A stretch of 64,000 bases of DNA from Sulfitobacter litoralis (lineage in GTDB: Bacteria > Pseudomonadota > Alphaproteobacteria > Rhodobacterales > Rhodobacteraceae), in NCBI RefSeq assembly GCF_900103185.1, contig NZ_FNJD01000002.1, positions 1-64,000 on the forward strand, read 5' to 3'. The notes under the pieces are model-generated. The model worked only from the letters and a program-made list of their open reading frames with translations. It was not told the origin of the DNA and ran no database searches. Made by a program: the position numbers and the translations under genes. Positions 54,975 through 64,000 of this stretch are shown piece by piece (position 1 is the stretch's first letter; every line of letters starts with the position of its first letter).

Positions 54975-56024
54975 ATGCCGCAGACCGATACGCAAAGCAA
55001 AACCATTCTGCGTTCATTGGCAGGAGAGACGTTGCCGGTGCCACCAATCTGGATGATGCGGCAGGCGGGTCGCTATCTGCCAGAGTATAAGGCGACAAGG
55101 GCGCAGGCGGGGGATTTCCTATCGCTGTGCTATAATCCTGATCTTGCGACAGAGGTCACCTTGCAGCCGATCCGTCGTTACGGGTTTGACGCGGCGATCC
55201 TGTTTGCGGATATTTTGCTTGTACCACAAGCGCTTGGCGCGGATCTGTGGTTTGTCACTGGCGAAGGGCCGCGCCTGTCGACTGTCACCACGCAGGCGGA
55301 TTTCGACAAGCTGCGGCCCGTGGGTGATATTCACGAGACGTTGAACCCGATCTATCAGACGGTGCGTAACCTTACCGCGGCGCTGCCGCGGGAGACGACG
55401 TTGATCGGCTTTGCCGGCGCGCCCTGGACCGTGGCGACCTATATGATTGCAGGGCAGGGGACCAAGGATCAGGGGCCAGCCCATCTGCTGCGCACGCAAG
55501 ATAACGCGCTTTTTGAAAAGCTTCTGGACCTGATTACCAAGGCAACCATCGAATATATGTCTGCGCAAATTGCCGCAGGGGCCGAGGTGATGAAGATTTT
55601 CGACAGCTGGGCGGGATCGTTGCCCGGCGATGCGTTCGAGAAATACGCGGTCGCGCCGGCCCGCGAGATCACGCAAGAACTGAAGAAGCGGCACCCCGGT
55701 ATTCCGATCATCGGTTTCCCGCGCGAGGCAGGAGATAAATACATCGGGTTTGCCAAGGCAACGGGCGTGGATTGTGTGGCGCTGGATAACTCTGTCTCGG
55801 CGGATTGGGCCGCGCAGAATGTGCAAGTTGACGGCTGTGTGCAGGGCAATCTTGCATCGTCCCATATGGTCACGGGCGGGCAGGCGCTGGTGGACGATAC
55901 GCGCCAGATCGTCAAAGCCTTTTCCAAGGGGCCGCATATCTTTAACCTTGGCCACGGGATCACGCCGGATGCCGATCCTGACAACGTGCAGCGCATGATC
56001 GATACGGTACGCGAAGGCGAATAA
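54975..56024 (+). CDS. hemE: Uroporphyrinogen decarboxylase
   Basis: A 349-residue enzyme that decarboxylates the acetates of uroporphyrinogen III to coproporphyrinogen III, directing tetrapyrroles to haem. The N-terminal signature is [16 protein letters not shown] and a second signature is [16 protein letters not shown]; a catalytic aspartate follows [19 protein letters not shown] 54975 is preceded by AAGAGTAGGAAA. Uroporphyrinogen III is the branch point with CobA, so this gene competes with the cobalamin island for substrate. Confidence 0.97.
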   Translation: MPQTDTQSKTILRSLAGETLPVPPIWMMRQAGRYLPEYKATRAQAGDFLSLCYNPDLATEVTLQPIRRYGFDAAILFADILLVPQALGADLWFVTGEGPRLSTVTTQADFDKLRPVGDIHETLNPIYQTVRNLTAALPRETTLIGFAGAPWTVATYMIAGQGTKDQGPAHLLRTQDNALFEKLLDLITKATIEYMSAQIAAGAEVMKIFDSWAGSLPGDAFEKYAVAPAREITQELKKRHPGIPIIGFPREAGDKYIGFAKATGVDCVALDNSVSADWAAQNVQVDGCVQGNLASSHMVTGGQALVDDTRQIVKAFSKGPHIFNLGHGITPDADPDNVQRMIDTVREGE

Positions 56025-56047
56025 TTCAAGAAGATTGGCTTTGGCTC

Positions 56048-56076
56048 TTGACGGGGGCCGAAGCCTGTCATACTCG
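56048..56076 (+). promoter_or_regulatory. Candidate sigma70-type promoter of the tRNA gene
   Basis: TTGACG (56048-56053) and TACTCG (56071-56076) are separated by 17 nt and end 10 nt before the tRNA. The -10 match is weak, but the spacing and position are good. Confidence 0.6.
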
Positions 56077-56086
56077 GAGCGCCGAT

Positions 56087-56163
<77 letters not shown>

Positions 56164-56200
56164 TCACCCTCCCTAAATCTATCAAAGATCGCTTTGCGCC

Positions 56201-56232
56201 CATCCGCCGGATTCGTCCGGTCGGGTGTTTTT
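56201..56232 (+). terminator. Terminator-like hairpin after the tRNA
   Basis: A stem with a TTCG tetraloop (CGGA-TTCG-TCCG plus an outer CATCCG / CGGGTG helix past a small bulge) is followed by TTTTT, 40 nt after the tRNA. The gap between it and the TRAP gene (about 125 nt) should hold the promoter of the TRAP operon. Confidence 0.75.
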
Positions 56233-56356
56233 CCATCGGTCGGCGTTACAGATGATTGATAAACGCGAGTTGCTGGTGTCAAGTGATGCTCAGCGAGATG
56301 CTCGGAACCGCTCGGCAACAGAGGGGTCCGTCTTTGACTGAACTTGGGAGAGTTAG

Positions 56357-57391
56357 ATGATGATGAGAAGAACCCTGATGGGGATCGCGGGTGCGGCCCT
56401 TGCCGTTGGCATGAGCGCGACCGGCGCACTGGCGCAAGAGGTCACGCTGCGGATGCACCAGTTCCTGCCGCCACAGGCCAATGTGCCGAAACTTATTCTG
56501 GATGTCTGGGCTGATAAGGTCGAAGCCGCCAGTGACGACAAAATCAAAATTGAACGTTACCCCTCCATGCAGCTTGGCGGGAAACCCCCAGAACTGATCG
56601 ACCAAGCGATTGACGGCGTGGCCGATATCGTCTGGACCGTGGTGGGCTATACCCCGGGTCGCTATCCGACGACCGAAGTGTTCGAGCTGCCCTTTATGGT
56701 GACGGACGCTCGCGCGGCGAGCTCTGCCTATTGGCAGATGTTCGAAAAGCACATGAAAGACACCGAGTTCAAAGATGTGCATATTCTGGGAACATGGGTC
56801 CACGGTCCCGGCCTGTTGCACACGAACGCCGAAGTCCGGTCGCCAGACGATATGCAGGGCCTCAAAATTCGCGGCGGGTCGCGTCTGGTGAACCAGCTGC
56901 TTGAGATTACCGGCGCGACACCTGTGGGCATGCCGGTTCCGGCGATTCCCGAAGGTCTGTCCAAGGGTGTGATCGACGGCACCACGATCCCGTGGGAAGT
57001 GACGCCATCGCTGAAAGTGCCCGAGCTGGTGAAGAACCACACCGAATTTGACGGTGCCGCGCTTTATACGCTGACCTTTGTGCTGGCGATGAACAAGGAC
57101 CGCTATGACGGGCTGTCGGACGAACTGAAGAAAGTTCTGGATGACAACTCGGGCCTCGAATTCTCTGTCTTTGCCGGTGGCACACAGGCGGATGCTGATG
57201 GGCCTGCGCGTCAGGTCGCTGTCGATCTAGGTAACAACGTGATCGAGCTGAACGAAGAAGAAACGCGCGTGTGGCGCGATGCGTCGCAGCCGATCTATGA
57301 CAGCTGGATTGCCGATATGGACAGCAAGGGCATCGACGGCCAAGCGCTGATCGACGAAGCGCGAGAGCTGATGGACGCTTACGGTAAGTAA
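56357..57391 (+). CDS. dctP: TRAP transporter substrate-binding protein DctP
   Basis: A 344-residue periplasmic binding protein of a tripartite ATP-independent transporter for carboxylate-type solutes. It has a signal peptide (MRRTLMGIAGAALAVGMSAT, cleavage near ALAQE) and the DctP pattern: LKIRGGSRLVNQLLEITGA with the arginine that binds the substrate carboxylate, and GVIDGTTIPWEV in the second lobe. The solute is unknown. It starts dctPQM, and a strong hairpin separates it from dctQ. Confidence 0.93.
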   Translation: MMMRRTLMGIAGAALAVGMSATGALAQEVTLRMHQFLPPQANVPKLILDVWADKVEAASDDKIKIERYPSMQLGGKPPELIDQAIDGVADIVWTVVGYTPGRYPTTEVFELPFMVTDARAASSAYWQMFEKHMKDTEFKDVHILGTWVHGPGLLHTNAEVRSPDDMQGLKIRGGSRLVNQLLEITGATPVGMPVPAIPEGLSKGVIDGTTIPWEVTPSLKVPELVKNHTEFDGAALYTLTFVLAMNKDRYDGLSDELKKVLDDNSGLEFSVFAGGTQADADGPARQVAVDLGNNVIELNEEETRVWRDASQPIYDSWIADMDSKGIDGQALIDEARELMDAYGK

Positions 57392-57407
57392 TCCGTAGCG
57401 CGTGAAA

Positions 57408-57457
57408 CAGGCCCGCAGCGCATCCCTGCGCTGCGGGCCTGATGGCTTGATGCCATC
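57408..57457 (+). promoter_or_regulatory. Tandem hairpins between dctP and dctQ
   Basis: A perfect 15-bp stem (57408-57422 with 57427-57441, loop TCCC) is directly followed by GATGGC-TTGAT-GCCATC (57441-57457, sharing one base). No T-run follows either. In transporter operons such a structure after the binding-protein gene usually protects the upstream mRNA or attenuates transcription, so that the binding protein is made in excess; that role is inferred. Confidence 0.8.
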
Positions 57458-57485
57458 AAAATACCCTGACAAGACTGAGAGACCC

Positions 57486-58067
57486 ATGCGTCAGCTGATA
57501 CATTTTCTTGCCCGGTTCACCGCGGTGATCGGAGGGCTGGTGCTGATTGCGCTGGTGCTGATGACCACGGCCTCAATCATCGGGCGCACGGTCAACAAGA
57601 TGCTGCACAGCACGTTCTTTCAAGAGCAGCTGACGGGCTTGTCCCAAGGGCTGATCGACCTTGGCGTCGGCGAAATCAACGGAAATTACGAGGTACTGGA
57701 GGCAGGCGTCGCCTTTGCGATTTTCTCGTTCCTGCCGGTCTGCCAGTATTATGGGGCGCATGCCTCTGTGGATGTGTTCACGTCGTTCCTGCCGCGCAGT
57801 GCGAACCGTTGGATCATCGCCTTTTGGGAGATCGTGCTGGCGGCAGTAATCTTGCTGGTCATCTGGCGGCTGTACGAGGGGATGCAGCGCTATCTGGGCA
57901 ATGGAGAGACGACCTTGTTTCTGCAATTCCCCGTGTGGTGGGCCTATGCCGCGAGCTTTGCCTCGGGCGTGATTGCCTGTGTCGTGGCTGTCTATTGCGC
58001 CGTGATACGTGTGATCGAGGCCGCGCGCGGCATCGACATCCTACCGAGCGAACAAGGGGCACACTGA
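57486..58067 (+). CDS. dctQ: TRAP transporter small permease DctQ
   Basis: A 193-residue four-helix membrane protein, the small subunit of the TRAP permease. Hydrophobic segments start near residues 12, 65, 98 and 135, and the family blocks FSFLPVCQYYGAHASVDVFT and WIIAFWEIVLAAVILLVIWR are present. The ATG at 57486 was chosen; the frame up to 57402 runs through the intergenic hairpin. It overlaps dctM by one base (TGATGA). Confidence 0.9.
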   Translation: MRQLIHFLARFTAVIGGLVLIALVLMTTASIIGRTVNKMLHSTFFQEQLTGLSQGLIDLGVGEINGNYEVLEAGVAFAIFSFLPVCQYYGAHASVDVFTSFLPRSANRWIIAFWEIVLAAVILLVIWRLYEGMQRYLGNGETTLFLQFPVWWAYAASFASGVIACVVAVYCAVIRVIEAARGIDILPSEQGAH

Positions 58068-59383
58068 TGACCAATCTAGAACTGGGCTTTTGGTCGTTTC
58101 CAGTGCTGCTGTTGATGATTTTCCTGCGTGCGCCGATCGGGTTGGCGATGCTGCTGTGCGGATTTGGTGGTTGGTTTCTGGCGATGGGGGGCAACCCCAC
58201 GCCGCTGCTGGCAAAGCTGAAGTCAGAGACCTATACGACGTTTTCCAGCTATTCGCTGAGCATCATTCCGATGTTCCTGCTGATGGGGCAATTTGCGACC
58301 CTCTCTGGGATGAGCCAAGCGCTGTTCAAGGCCGCCGAAAGCTTTTTGGGGCACAGGCGGGGCGGCGTGGCGATGGCTGCCGTAGGGGCCTGTGCGGGCT
58401 TTGGCGCGATCTGTGGCAGTTCGCTGGCGACGGCGGCGACCATGTCGAAAGTCGCGCTGCCCGAGCTGCGGCGCTATGGGTATTCCGGCGGGTTTTCCAC
58501 GGCGACACTGGCGGCAGGGGGCACCTTGGGTATCCTGATCCCGCCTTCGGTTATTCTGGTGATCTATGCGATCCTGACAGAACAGAATATCGCCAAGCTG
58601 TTTCTGGCGGCGTTTCTGCCCGGTGTTCTGGCTGCCATCGGCTATGTCATCACCATTTCGATCTATGTGCGCTTGCACCCCAAGTCGGCGGGGGTGCGCC
58701 CTGCGGTCCCCATGGGCGAAAGGTTCAAGGCATTGGCGAACACGTGGCCGGTGATGGTGATCTTTTTCGTCGTTGTGGGCGGTATCTATCTGGGGTGGTT
58801 CACACCGACCGAAGGAGCGGCTGTGGGCGCCGCGGGAACCGGTCTGGCCGCATTGCTGGCAGGCAGCCTGAATTGGGCGGTGTTGCGTGACAGTCTGTTG
58901 GGAACGGCCAAAACCACAGGGATGATCTTTTTCATAGTGTTGGGGGCCGGTTTTTATAACGGCTTTCTGGCGCTGTCAGGGGTGCCACAGTTCATGGCCG
59001 ATTGGGTCGTGGGGCAGGGCTATAGCCCGTGGTTCGTACTGGTCGTGATCCTTGTATTCTATTTGATCTTCGGCTGCCTTATGGACAGCCTGTCGATGAT
59101 CCTGCTGACGGTGCCGATTTTCTTTCCCGTCATCTCGGCGATGGATTTCGGGATGAGCACCGAGCATCTGGCGATCTGGTTCGGTATTCTTGTGTTGATT
59201 GTAGTAGAGGTCGGGCTGATCACGCCGCCGGTGGGGATGAACCTGTTCATCATCAATTCGATGGACCGTGAAACCCCGATGACAGAGACCTATAAAGCCG
59301 TGATGTATTTCGTCGGCTCGGACATCGTCCGCGTGGTGATATTGGTGATGTTCCCAGCGATCACGCTGTTCCTGCTCCCCTAA
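58067..59383 (+). CDS. dctM: TRAP transporter large permease DctM
   Basis: A 438-residue membrane protein of the ion-transporter superfamily, with about 12 hydrophobic segments. The DctM hallmark SYSLSIIPMFLLMGQFATLSG and the reentrant hairpin GICGSSLATAATM-like segment (here GAICGSSLATAATMSKVALP) are present, then PTEGAAVGAAGTGLAAL and LITPPVGMNLFIINS. It works with DctP and DctQ using a sodium gradient. A terminator follows. Confidence 0.95.
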   Translation: MTNLELGFWSFPVLLLMIFLRAPIGLAMLLCGFGGWFLAMGGNPTPLLAKLKSETYTTFSSYSLSIIPMFLLMGQFATLSGMSQALFKAAESFLGHRRGGVAMAAVGACAGFGAICGSSLATAATMSKVALPELRRYGYSGGFSTATLAAGGTLGILIPPSVILVIYAILTEQNIAKLFLAAFLPGVLAAIGYVITISIYVRLHPKSAGVRPAVPMGERFKALANTWPVMVIFFVVVGGIYLGWFTPTEGAAVGAAGTGLAALLAGSLNWAVLRDSLLGTAKTTGMIFFIVLGAGFYNGFLALSGVPQFMADWVVGQGYSPWFVLVVILVFYLIFGCLMDSLSMILLTVPIFFPVISAMDFGMSTEHLAIWFGILVLIVVEVGLITPPVGMNLFIINSMDRETPMTETYKAVMYFVGSDIVRVVILVMFPAITLFLLP

Positions 59384-59408
59384 AGCGGACCTGGTGGCGC
59401 GTAAAGCA

Positions 59409-59435
59409 AGGGCCGCGTTAGACGCGGCCCTTTTT
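59409..59435 (+). terminator. Intrinsic terminator after dctM
   Basis: A 10-bp stem AGGGCCGCGT / ACGCGGCCCT with a TAG loop (overlap of stem and loop is tight) is followed by TTTTT, about 25 nt after dctM and before a convergent gene. Confidence 0.93.
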
Positions 59436-59455
59436 GTATCGAAACTATGCGCAGT

Positions 59456-61123
59456 TTAAGACGTCCACGCCATCCGAGCGGGATGATATTCAAAGCCGAT
59501 GTGGTGTCCGGCCCCGACCAGACCTTTGCGGGTATGGTTGTACAAGGAGCGCCAATAGGGCTGTATCGTGACCCCTTCATTCTGGATCAGCTCCTCGCCT
59601 TTTGCCATCAACGCGCGGCGTTTTTCAACATCGGCCACCGACAGTGCTTCGGCGACAAGCGCGTCAAACTCGGGGTTGGACCAGCCGAATTCATTCCACG
59701 CTTCGCCTGACCGATACGCCAGCGCCCAGGTTTGGATGCCCAATGGCCGTGCGTTCCAGTTGGTCGACGAAAACGGGTATTTCGTCCAGCCGTTCCAGAA
59801 GGCAGCACCAGGCAGGATGGTGCGCCTTACCTTGATGCCCGCATCGCGCAGCTGTGCGGCGACCGCATCGGTGGTATCTTTGCGCCACGCATCATCGATC
59901 GAAAAAAGCTCGTGTTCAAAGTCAGCCATACCGGCTTCTTCCATTAAAGCGCGGGCCCCTTCGGGATCTGGTACACGCGGGGGAAGCTCGGCGTATTCGG
60001 GGTGCATCGGGCCGATGTGGTGGTTTTCAGCAACCAAACCACGGCCGGCATGGCCGAGTTCAAGCAGGACAGCGTTATCGACTGCCATCGCCAAGGCCCG
60101 ACGTACGCGGACATCGGCATAGGGCGTTTTGCCATCGACCTCGGCGAGCTGGTTGGTGCGGATCACAATGGTCGCGGCGGTTGCGATTTCGTTCTGGTTC
60201 CAATCCTCAAGTGTGCCGAACACATCAATGAACTCGCCCTCGACAGAGTAGGTGGCGTCGATTTCGTCAGCTTCCGCTGCGGCGACAAAGGCCGACGGGT
60301 CGGTACCATAGTCGATGTATTCCAGACGGTCGATATAAGGCCCGCCATATATCTCGGAACCCCACCAAGTGTGATCTGGGTTCTGCACCAGCACGGCCTT
60401 GACACCTACCTCGACCATCTCGGGGAGATAGGGGCCTGTGCCGACCGGATTGTCGAGCATGGTCTCGGGGTCAAACCCTTTGGGCACGATGGCGGCAGGG
60501 TAGTCCGCCATGCCGGGAATGAGCGTGATATCAGGCTTGGGCAGTGAGAGTTTGACGGTGTGGTCGTCCACGACCTTAATGGCCCCCTCGATCGCCCGCC
60601 CGGTTTTCGCGTCGATCAGGCTGGCAAAGCGACCGGCCATCGAATTGCCCTCGACCGATTTATCGCACCAGCCGGTAATGTTCCGGGCCACATCATCGGC
60701 AGTAAAGGGCGTGCCGTCGTTCCAGGTGACCCCCTTGCGCACGTTCAAAACATATTCGGTGGCATCGTCGTTGATCTCCCAGCTTTCAAGCAAGGCGGGG
60801 GTAAAGGTGCCGTCGTTTTCCCAGATACATAGGTATTCAAGCCATCCGCGGGTCACGTTGGCGATCTGGGACCAGTCATAGGTGCGCGGGTCCTTCGGGG
60901 CGCGGACTTCCATCTGCATCCGGACCGTACCGCCGGATTTATGCGCGGCGGCCTGAGCCGGTGCCGCCATGCCGATCATCGCATAGGCTGTTGCTGCTGT
61001 AGCCCCAAAGGCGCTGGCCAGAGCGAGAAATTCGCGGCGGTTGACCGGATCGCGTTTGGCGGCTTCGGCCGAGGCATGAATGGCCGCGGGCAACGGTGTT
61101 CCGATACGGGTTAAGAACGTCAT
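59456..61123 (-). CDS. ABC transporter substrate-binding protein, family 5 (peptide/nickel type), Tat-exported
   Basis: A 555-residue periplasmic binding protein. The N-terminus carries a twin-arginine motif [11 protein letters not shown] (about residues 29-39) and a hydrophobic stretch ending APAQAAAH, so export is probably by Tat. The mature protein has [40 protein letters not shown] and [12 protein letters not shown], the family 5 pattern. ATG 61123 with AGAGGA upstream was chosen. No permease or ATPase gene is adjacent, so it is an orphan binding protein; the ligand is unknown. Confidence 0.92.
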   Translation of the reverse strand: MTFLTRIGTPLPAAIHASAEAAKRDPVNRREFLALASAFGATAATAYAMIGMAAPAQAAAHKSGGTVRMQMEVRAPKDPRTYDWSQIANVTRGWLEYLCIWENDGTFTPALLESWEINDDATEYVLNVRKGVTWNDGTPFTADDVARNITGWCDKSVEGNSMAGRFASLIDAKTGRAIEGAIKVVDDHTVKLSLPKPDITLIPGMADYPAAIVPKGFDPETMLDNPVGTGPYLPEMVEVGVKAVLVQNPDHTWWGSEIYGGPYIDRLEYIDYGTDPSAFVAAAEADEIDATYSVEGEFIDVFGTLEDWNQNEIATAATIVIRTNQLAEVDGKTPYADVRVRRALAMAVDNAVLLELGHAGRGLVAENHHIGPMHPEYAELPPRVPDPEGARALMEEAGMADFEHELFSIDDAWRKDTTDAVAAQLRDAGIKVRRTILPGAAFWNGWTKYPFSSTNWNARPLGIQTWALAYRSGEAWNEFGWSNPEFDALVAEALSVADVEKRRALMAKGEELIQNEGVTIQPYWRSLYNHTRKGLVGAGHHIGFEYHPARMAWTS

Positions 61124-61316
61124 GATCTTCCTCTCTGGTCGGGTGTCGCCCGCTGTTTCTCTTTGATTCAATACCTAGCATGTTTTCAGGCATTTCAAGC
61201 ACCTCCCGCGGTGGTTCGCGGCGGGGGGCTGGTGCGAGCCCGCGTCGTTCTTGTTCGTGAGGACCGAAGGCAAAGAATGCCTCCGGCGGGAGTTTAAAAG
61301 GCAAAATGAAGCGCGG

Positions 61317-62570
61317 TTATGCCGTGGGCTTGGCGGGGAGGATGGTGCCGGCGCATGCGCCAAAGCCGATGCGGTAGCCGTCCCCCGCAGCGTGGCCCGA
61401 CAGGATCATCGTGTCGCCGTCGTGCACAAAGCTGCGGGTGGTGCCGTCATTCAGGGTGATCGGTTCCGCGCCGCCCCAGCTGAGTTCAAGCAAGCTGCCG
61501 CGGGCATCTTTCTGTGCCCCTGAAATCGTGCCGGACCCCAGCAAATCGCCCGCATTCATGGCACAGCCCGAGGACGCGTGATGCGCCAGTTGTTGCGGCG
61601 CTGAATAATACATTGTGTTGTAATTGGTGCGTGCGATCACCTGTTGCTCACCGCCGTCGGGCTGGAGGATGACCGATAGGTTAATGTCGTAAAGCATCGG
61701 TTTAGGCTCTGCCAGATAGGGCAGCAGATCGACTTCGCGTTCGGGGGTGGAGGTCCGGAAGGGCTCTAGCGCGGCTTTGGTCACGATCCACGGCGAAATG
61801 CTGGTGGCGAAGGCCTTGGCCTGAAACGGGCCAAGCGGTTGATACTCCCACGCTTGGATGTCGCGTGCGGACCAGTCGTTCAGCAGGACATACCCAAAAA
61901 TCATCTCGTCCGCTTGGGCCACGCTGGGGGTGTCGCCCAGGTCGGTAGAGGTGCCAACGATGGCGCCAAGCTCAAGCTCTATATCAAGGCGTTCGCTCGG
62001 GCCGAAATAGGGGCGGTCTGCATCTGCAGGTTTGATCTGGCCGTTGGGACGATGGATGTCGGTACCTGACACAACCACAGTAGACGCGCGCCCGTTATAG
62101 CCAATCGGCATGTGCAGCCAGTTCGGCGGCAGCGCGTTTTCGGCACCGCGAAACATTGTGCCGACATTGGTGGCATGGTGCCGGCCCGCATAGAAATCGG
62201 TGTATTCAGAGACAACAATCGGCATATGCAGGCGGACGTCGGCCATGGGGATCAGGTGCAACGCGACTTTGGCTTGATCCGGACTGTCGGTCGATAGCAA
62301 TTCGATCAGACGGCTGCGCAGGGTGGCCCAGGCTTCGGGACCCAAATCCATCACGTCATTCCAATAGGGCACGTCAAAGACGGGGTCGAAATGCAGCAAG
62401 ATCAGGTCTTCGGCCTCAATCGCGGCCATATCGAGCACCATATCACCGATCGCCACACCGCAGCGTGGTTCAAGCGTGTCCGTCGAGAACACCCCATAGG
62501 GCAGGTTGTTAAGCGGAAAGTCAGTGTCGGCGCTGTTCGCGCTTTCGATCCAAGAAGTGAGCAGTGTCAT
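61317..62570 (-). CDS. fahA: Fumarylacetoacetase
   Basis: A 417-residue hydrolase that splits fumarylacetoacetate to fumarate and acetoacetate, the last step of tyrosine/homogentisate breakdown. The SH3-like N-terminal domain is followed by the catalytic domain with SEYTDFYAGRHHATNVGTMF (metal-site Asp and catalytic His), LELGAIVG (two metal-site Glu region) and NDWSARDIQAWEY. ATG 62570 has AAGGA upstream. hmgA and the maleylacetoacetate isomerase are not in the window. It is divergent from a MarR regulator. Confidence 0.95.
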   Translation of the reverse strand: MTLLTSWIESANSADTDFPLNNLPYGVFSTDTLEPRCGVAIGDMVLDMAAIEAEDLILLHFDPVFDVPYWNDVMDLGPEAWATLRSRLIELLSTDSPDQAKVALHLIPMADVRLHMPIVVSEYTDFYAGRHHATNVGTMFRGAENALPPNWLHMPIGYNGRASTVVVSGTDIHRPNGQIKPADADRPYFGPSERLDIELELGAIVGTSTDLGDTPSVAQADEMIFGYVLLNDWSARDIQAWEYQPLGPFQAKAFATSISPWIVTKAALEPFRTSTPEREVDLLPYLAEPKPMLYDINLSVILQPDGGEQQVIARTNYNTMYYSAPQQLAHHASSGCAMNAGDLLGSGTISGAQKDARGSLLELSWGGAEPITLNDGTTRSFVHDGDTMILSGHAAGDGYRIGFGACAGTILPAKPTA

Positions 62571-62792
62571 AGGTGTTCCTTGCATGTCGTTCTGTACACG
62601 GTGACGTTTGTGGCGCGGGTCGGTATGCCGATAGGGAACCGGTATGATGTTTCGATGCCAATTTCAAACCCGTCAAGCTGATGTGATGGGCGCTCGGTTG
62701 CCGGCTTCGGAGCGGGGGCTTGTGGCGGCTCCCTTGCAAAATCTGGGCGGTTGGTAATAGACCTTAGCTCATCCTAACAAGCGATTGCACCG

Positions 62793-63239
62793 ATGCCAGA
62801 CCAGAACTTCGAGCTGACCCATTTCTTGCCCTATCTGCTGAATCAGGCCGCTGAAGTGAGCAGTCTTGCGTTCCAGCGTACCTATAAAGACCGCTATGGC
62901 ATGCTGCGAACCGAGTGGCGGGTGCTGTTCCATCTGGGGCTTTATGGTCAGATGACCGCTAGCGAAATCGGGCAACGCGCCAATATGCATAAGACCAAGA
63001 TCAGTCGCGCCGTGCAAAAGCTGACCGACCGGCGGTTCGTCACACGGCTGCGCGGAGATCAGGACCGGCGGACAGAGCTGTTGTCGCTCACGGCCGCAGG
63101 GCGGGCCGCGTATGATGATCTGTTCGAGGTGGCCAAAGCCTATGATGCTCGTCTGACAGCAGACCTGACCACAGCCGAGCGCGAAACGCTAAAGGGGTTG
63201 CTGGTCAAACTCGCCGCCGGGCAGGGCGGCGACATCTGA
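62793..63239 (+). CDS. MarR family transcriptional regulator
   Basis: A 148-residue winged-helix regulator. The DNA-binding part is about residues 45-100: TASEIGQRANMHKTKISRAV as recognition helix region and RGDQDRRTELLSLTAAG as the wing. Its gene is divergent from fahA across 222 nt, the usual layout for a regulator of homogentisate genes, which is an inference; no operator was pinned down in the gap, where CGGTATG occurs twice about 20 nt apart. ATG 62793 lacks a strong Shine-Dalgarno sequence. Confidence 0.9.
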   Translation: MPDQNFELTHFLPYLLNQAAEVSSLAFQRTYKDRYGMLRTEWRVLFHLGLYGQMTASEIGQRANMHKTKISRAVQKLTDRRFVTRLRGDQDRRTELLSLTAAGRAAYDDLFEVAKAYDARLTADLTTAERETLKGLLVKLAAGQGGDI

Positions 63240-63274
63240 TGGTTGGCTGCGGGCCTATGGCCCGCCACTGACGG

Positions 63275-64000
63275 TCAGAAGTTGATATCGACACCGGGCA
63301 GGTTCAGCGCTTTCATCAGGTCACGCAATTCCTGACGGGCGGCTACATTCGAGATATTGAGTTGTTTGACGCCGATATCCTTGAGGTCAAGCAGGGTCAG
63401 GCCACGGGGGAAAAGTTCGCGGAAAATAACGCGTTCGTTGAAACCGGGCGCAATGCGAAAGCCGATACGTTTGCTCAGGTTGGCGATGGCCCGTTCCATC
63501 TTGTCTTTGTTGACCATGCGCTGTGCACCCATGCGGTTACGCACGACGATCCAGTCGATTGGGGCAAGGCCTGCCTGCGCGCGCAGCTGGCGCGCATTCC
63601 AGACCATTTCGGAATAGACGGATGGGCCGGTAATCTTGTCACCCATGGCATCCGTGCGTGCCAGAAGGTCAAAGTCGATAAAACTGTCGTTGAGAGGCGT
63701 TATAAGCGTGTCGGCCAGCGAATGTGCAACCTGGCTGAGACGGGTGTGCGACCCCGGGCAGTCGATCAGAATGAAATCCGACGTGGGTTCAAGCTCTGCC
63801 ACGGCGGCGCTGAGGCGGTTGTCATAGATGTTTTCGCCCGGTTGCAGACTGCTTGCCTCGATCTCGGGGAGCTCGTGCATCTCGGGGGATGGGAGGTCCA
63901 GCTCAGCGCTTGCAAGGAAGGATTTGCGATTGTCGACGTATCGCCCGAATGTGCGCTGGCGCAGGTCCAGATCCAGAACGCTGGTCTTGTGACCCATGCG
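63275..64000 (-). CDS. mipZ: Division-plane positioning ATPase MipZ (5' end cut by window)
   Basis: The last 241 codons of a ParA/MinD-type P-loop ATPase that forms a gradient from the cell poles and blocks FtsZ rings away from midcell. VLDLDLRQRTFGRYVDNRK, FILIDCPGSHTRLSQ, TPLNDSFIDFDLLARTD and FNERVIFRELFPRGLTLLDL match MipZ rather than chromosome-partitioning ParA. About 30 N-terminal residues, including the Walker A loop, lie beyond the window. The internal ATG at 63997 is not the start. Confidence 0.93.
   Translation of the reverse strand, partial: RMGHKTSVLDLDLRQRTFGRYVDNRKSFLASAELDLPSPEMHELPEIEASSLQPGENIYDNRLSAAVAELEPTSDFILIDCPGSHTRLSQVAHSLADTLITPLNDSFIDFDLLARTDAMGDKITGPSVYSEMVWNARQLRAQAGLAPIDWIVVRNRMGAQRMVNKDKMERAIANLSKRIGFRIAPGFNERVIFRELFPRGLTLLDLKDIGVKQLNISNVAARQELRDLMKALNLPGVDINF

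Overview
The window looks like a chromosomal stretch of an alphaproteobacterium of the Rhodobacterales (Roseobacter group). This rests on family resemblance and gene content: the complete early aerobic (Cob) corrin pathway with CobE, CobF and CobG, a CycM-type membrane-anchored cytochrome c, a monomeric NADP isocitrate dehydrogenase, MipZ, a YejABEF peptide importer and two TRAP/ABC uptake systems, in GC-rich DNA with tight ATGA gene overlaps. No 16S gene is present, so genus is not assigned.

Layout. 1-330: left end of an IS256-type insertion sequence running off the window. 0.5-3.1 kb: a small, visibly more AT-rich surface-glycan block (lipid-linked sugar transferase, family 2 glycosyltransferase, NodZ/GT23-like fucosyltransferase). 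3.2-6.2 kb: copA-cueR copper efflux operon with a textbook 19-bp-spacer MerR-type promoter. 6.2-22.9 kb: a cobalamin island. Two cobalamin riboswitches on the minus strand head (i) a DUF1636 gene-cobW-cobN-cobG-cobH-cobI-cobJ and probably cobL-cobE-cobM-cobB-cobA, and (ii) a CbiM-like cobalt importer gene-cobF. cobK is inverted inside the series, its start codon overlapping that of cobL and its tail overlapping cobJ. cobQ is divergent, followed by bioY.

23.6-28.8 kb: the GDP-L-fucose supply pathway (algC/manB-type mutase, gmd, fcl, manC), which would feed the fucosyltransferase at 2-3 kb. 29-31.2 kb: monomeric icd. 31.7-34 kb: TetR regulator, histidine phosphatase, 3-hydroxyacyl-CoA dehydrogenase. 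34-38.5 kb: dnaX-ybaB-recR, a DUF202 membrane protein, a zinc metallopeptidase and the small SRP RNA. 38.6-41.6 kb: nudC, an SRPBCC protein, pheA, cycM. 41.8-49 kb: yejABEF facing a SPOR-domain D,D-carboxypeptidase. 49-56 kb: HAD hydrolase, clpS, RsmC-like methyltransferase, an SDR lacking its catalytic lysine, hemF, a fasciclin protein, hemC, hemE and a CAU tRNA. 56.3-59.4 kb: a TRAP transporter. 59.4-64 kb: a Tat-type peptide-binding protein, fumarylacetoacetase with a divergent MarR regulator, and mipZ cut by the window end.

The strongest themes are tetrapyrrole metabolism (corrin genes plus hemF, hemC, hemE), GDP-fucose synthesis paired with a fucosyltransferase, and envelope/peptidoglycan turnover. 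Most genes are ordinary. The observations most worth a second look are the nested inverted cobK, the DUF1636-CobW pair under B12 control, the degenerate SDR in front of hemF, the 36-bp palindrome beside the SRP RNA gene, and the hairpins between the TRAP transporter genes.
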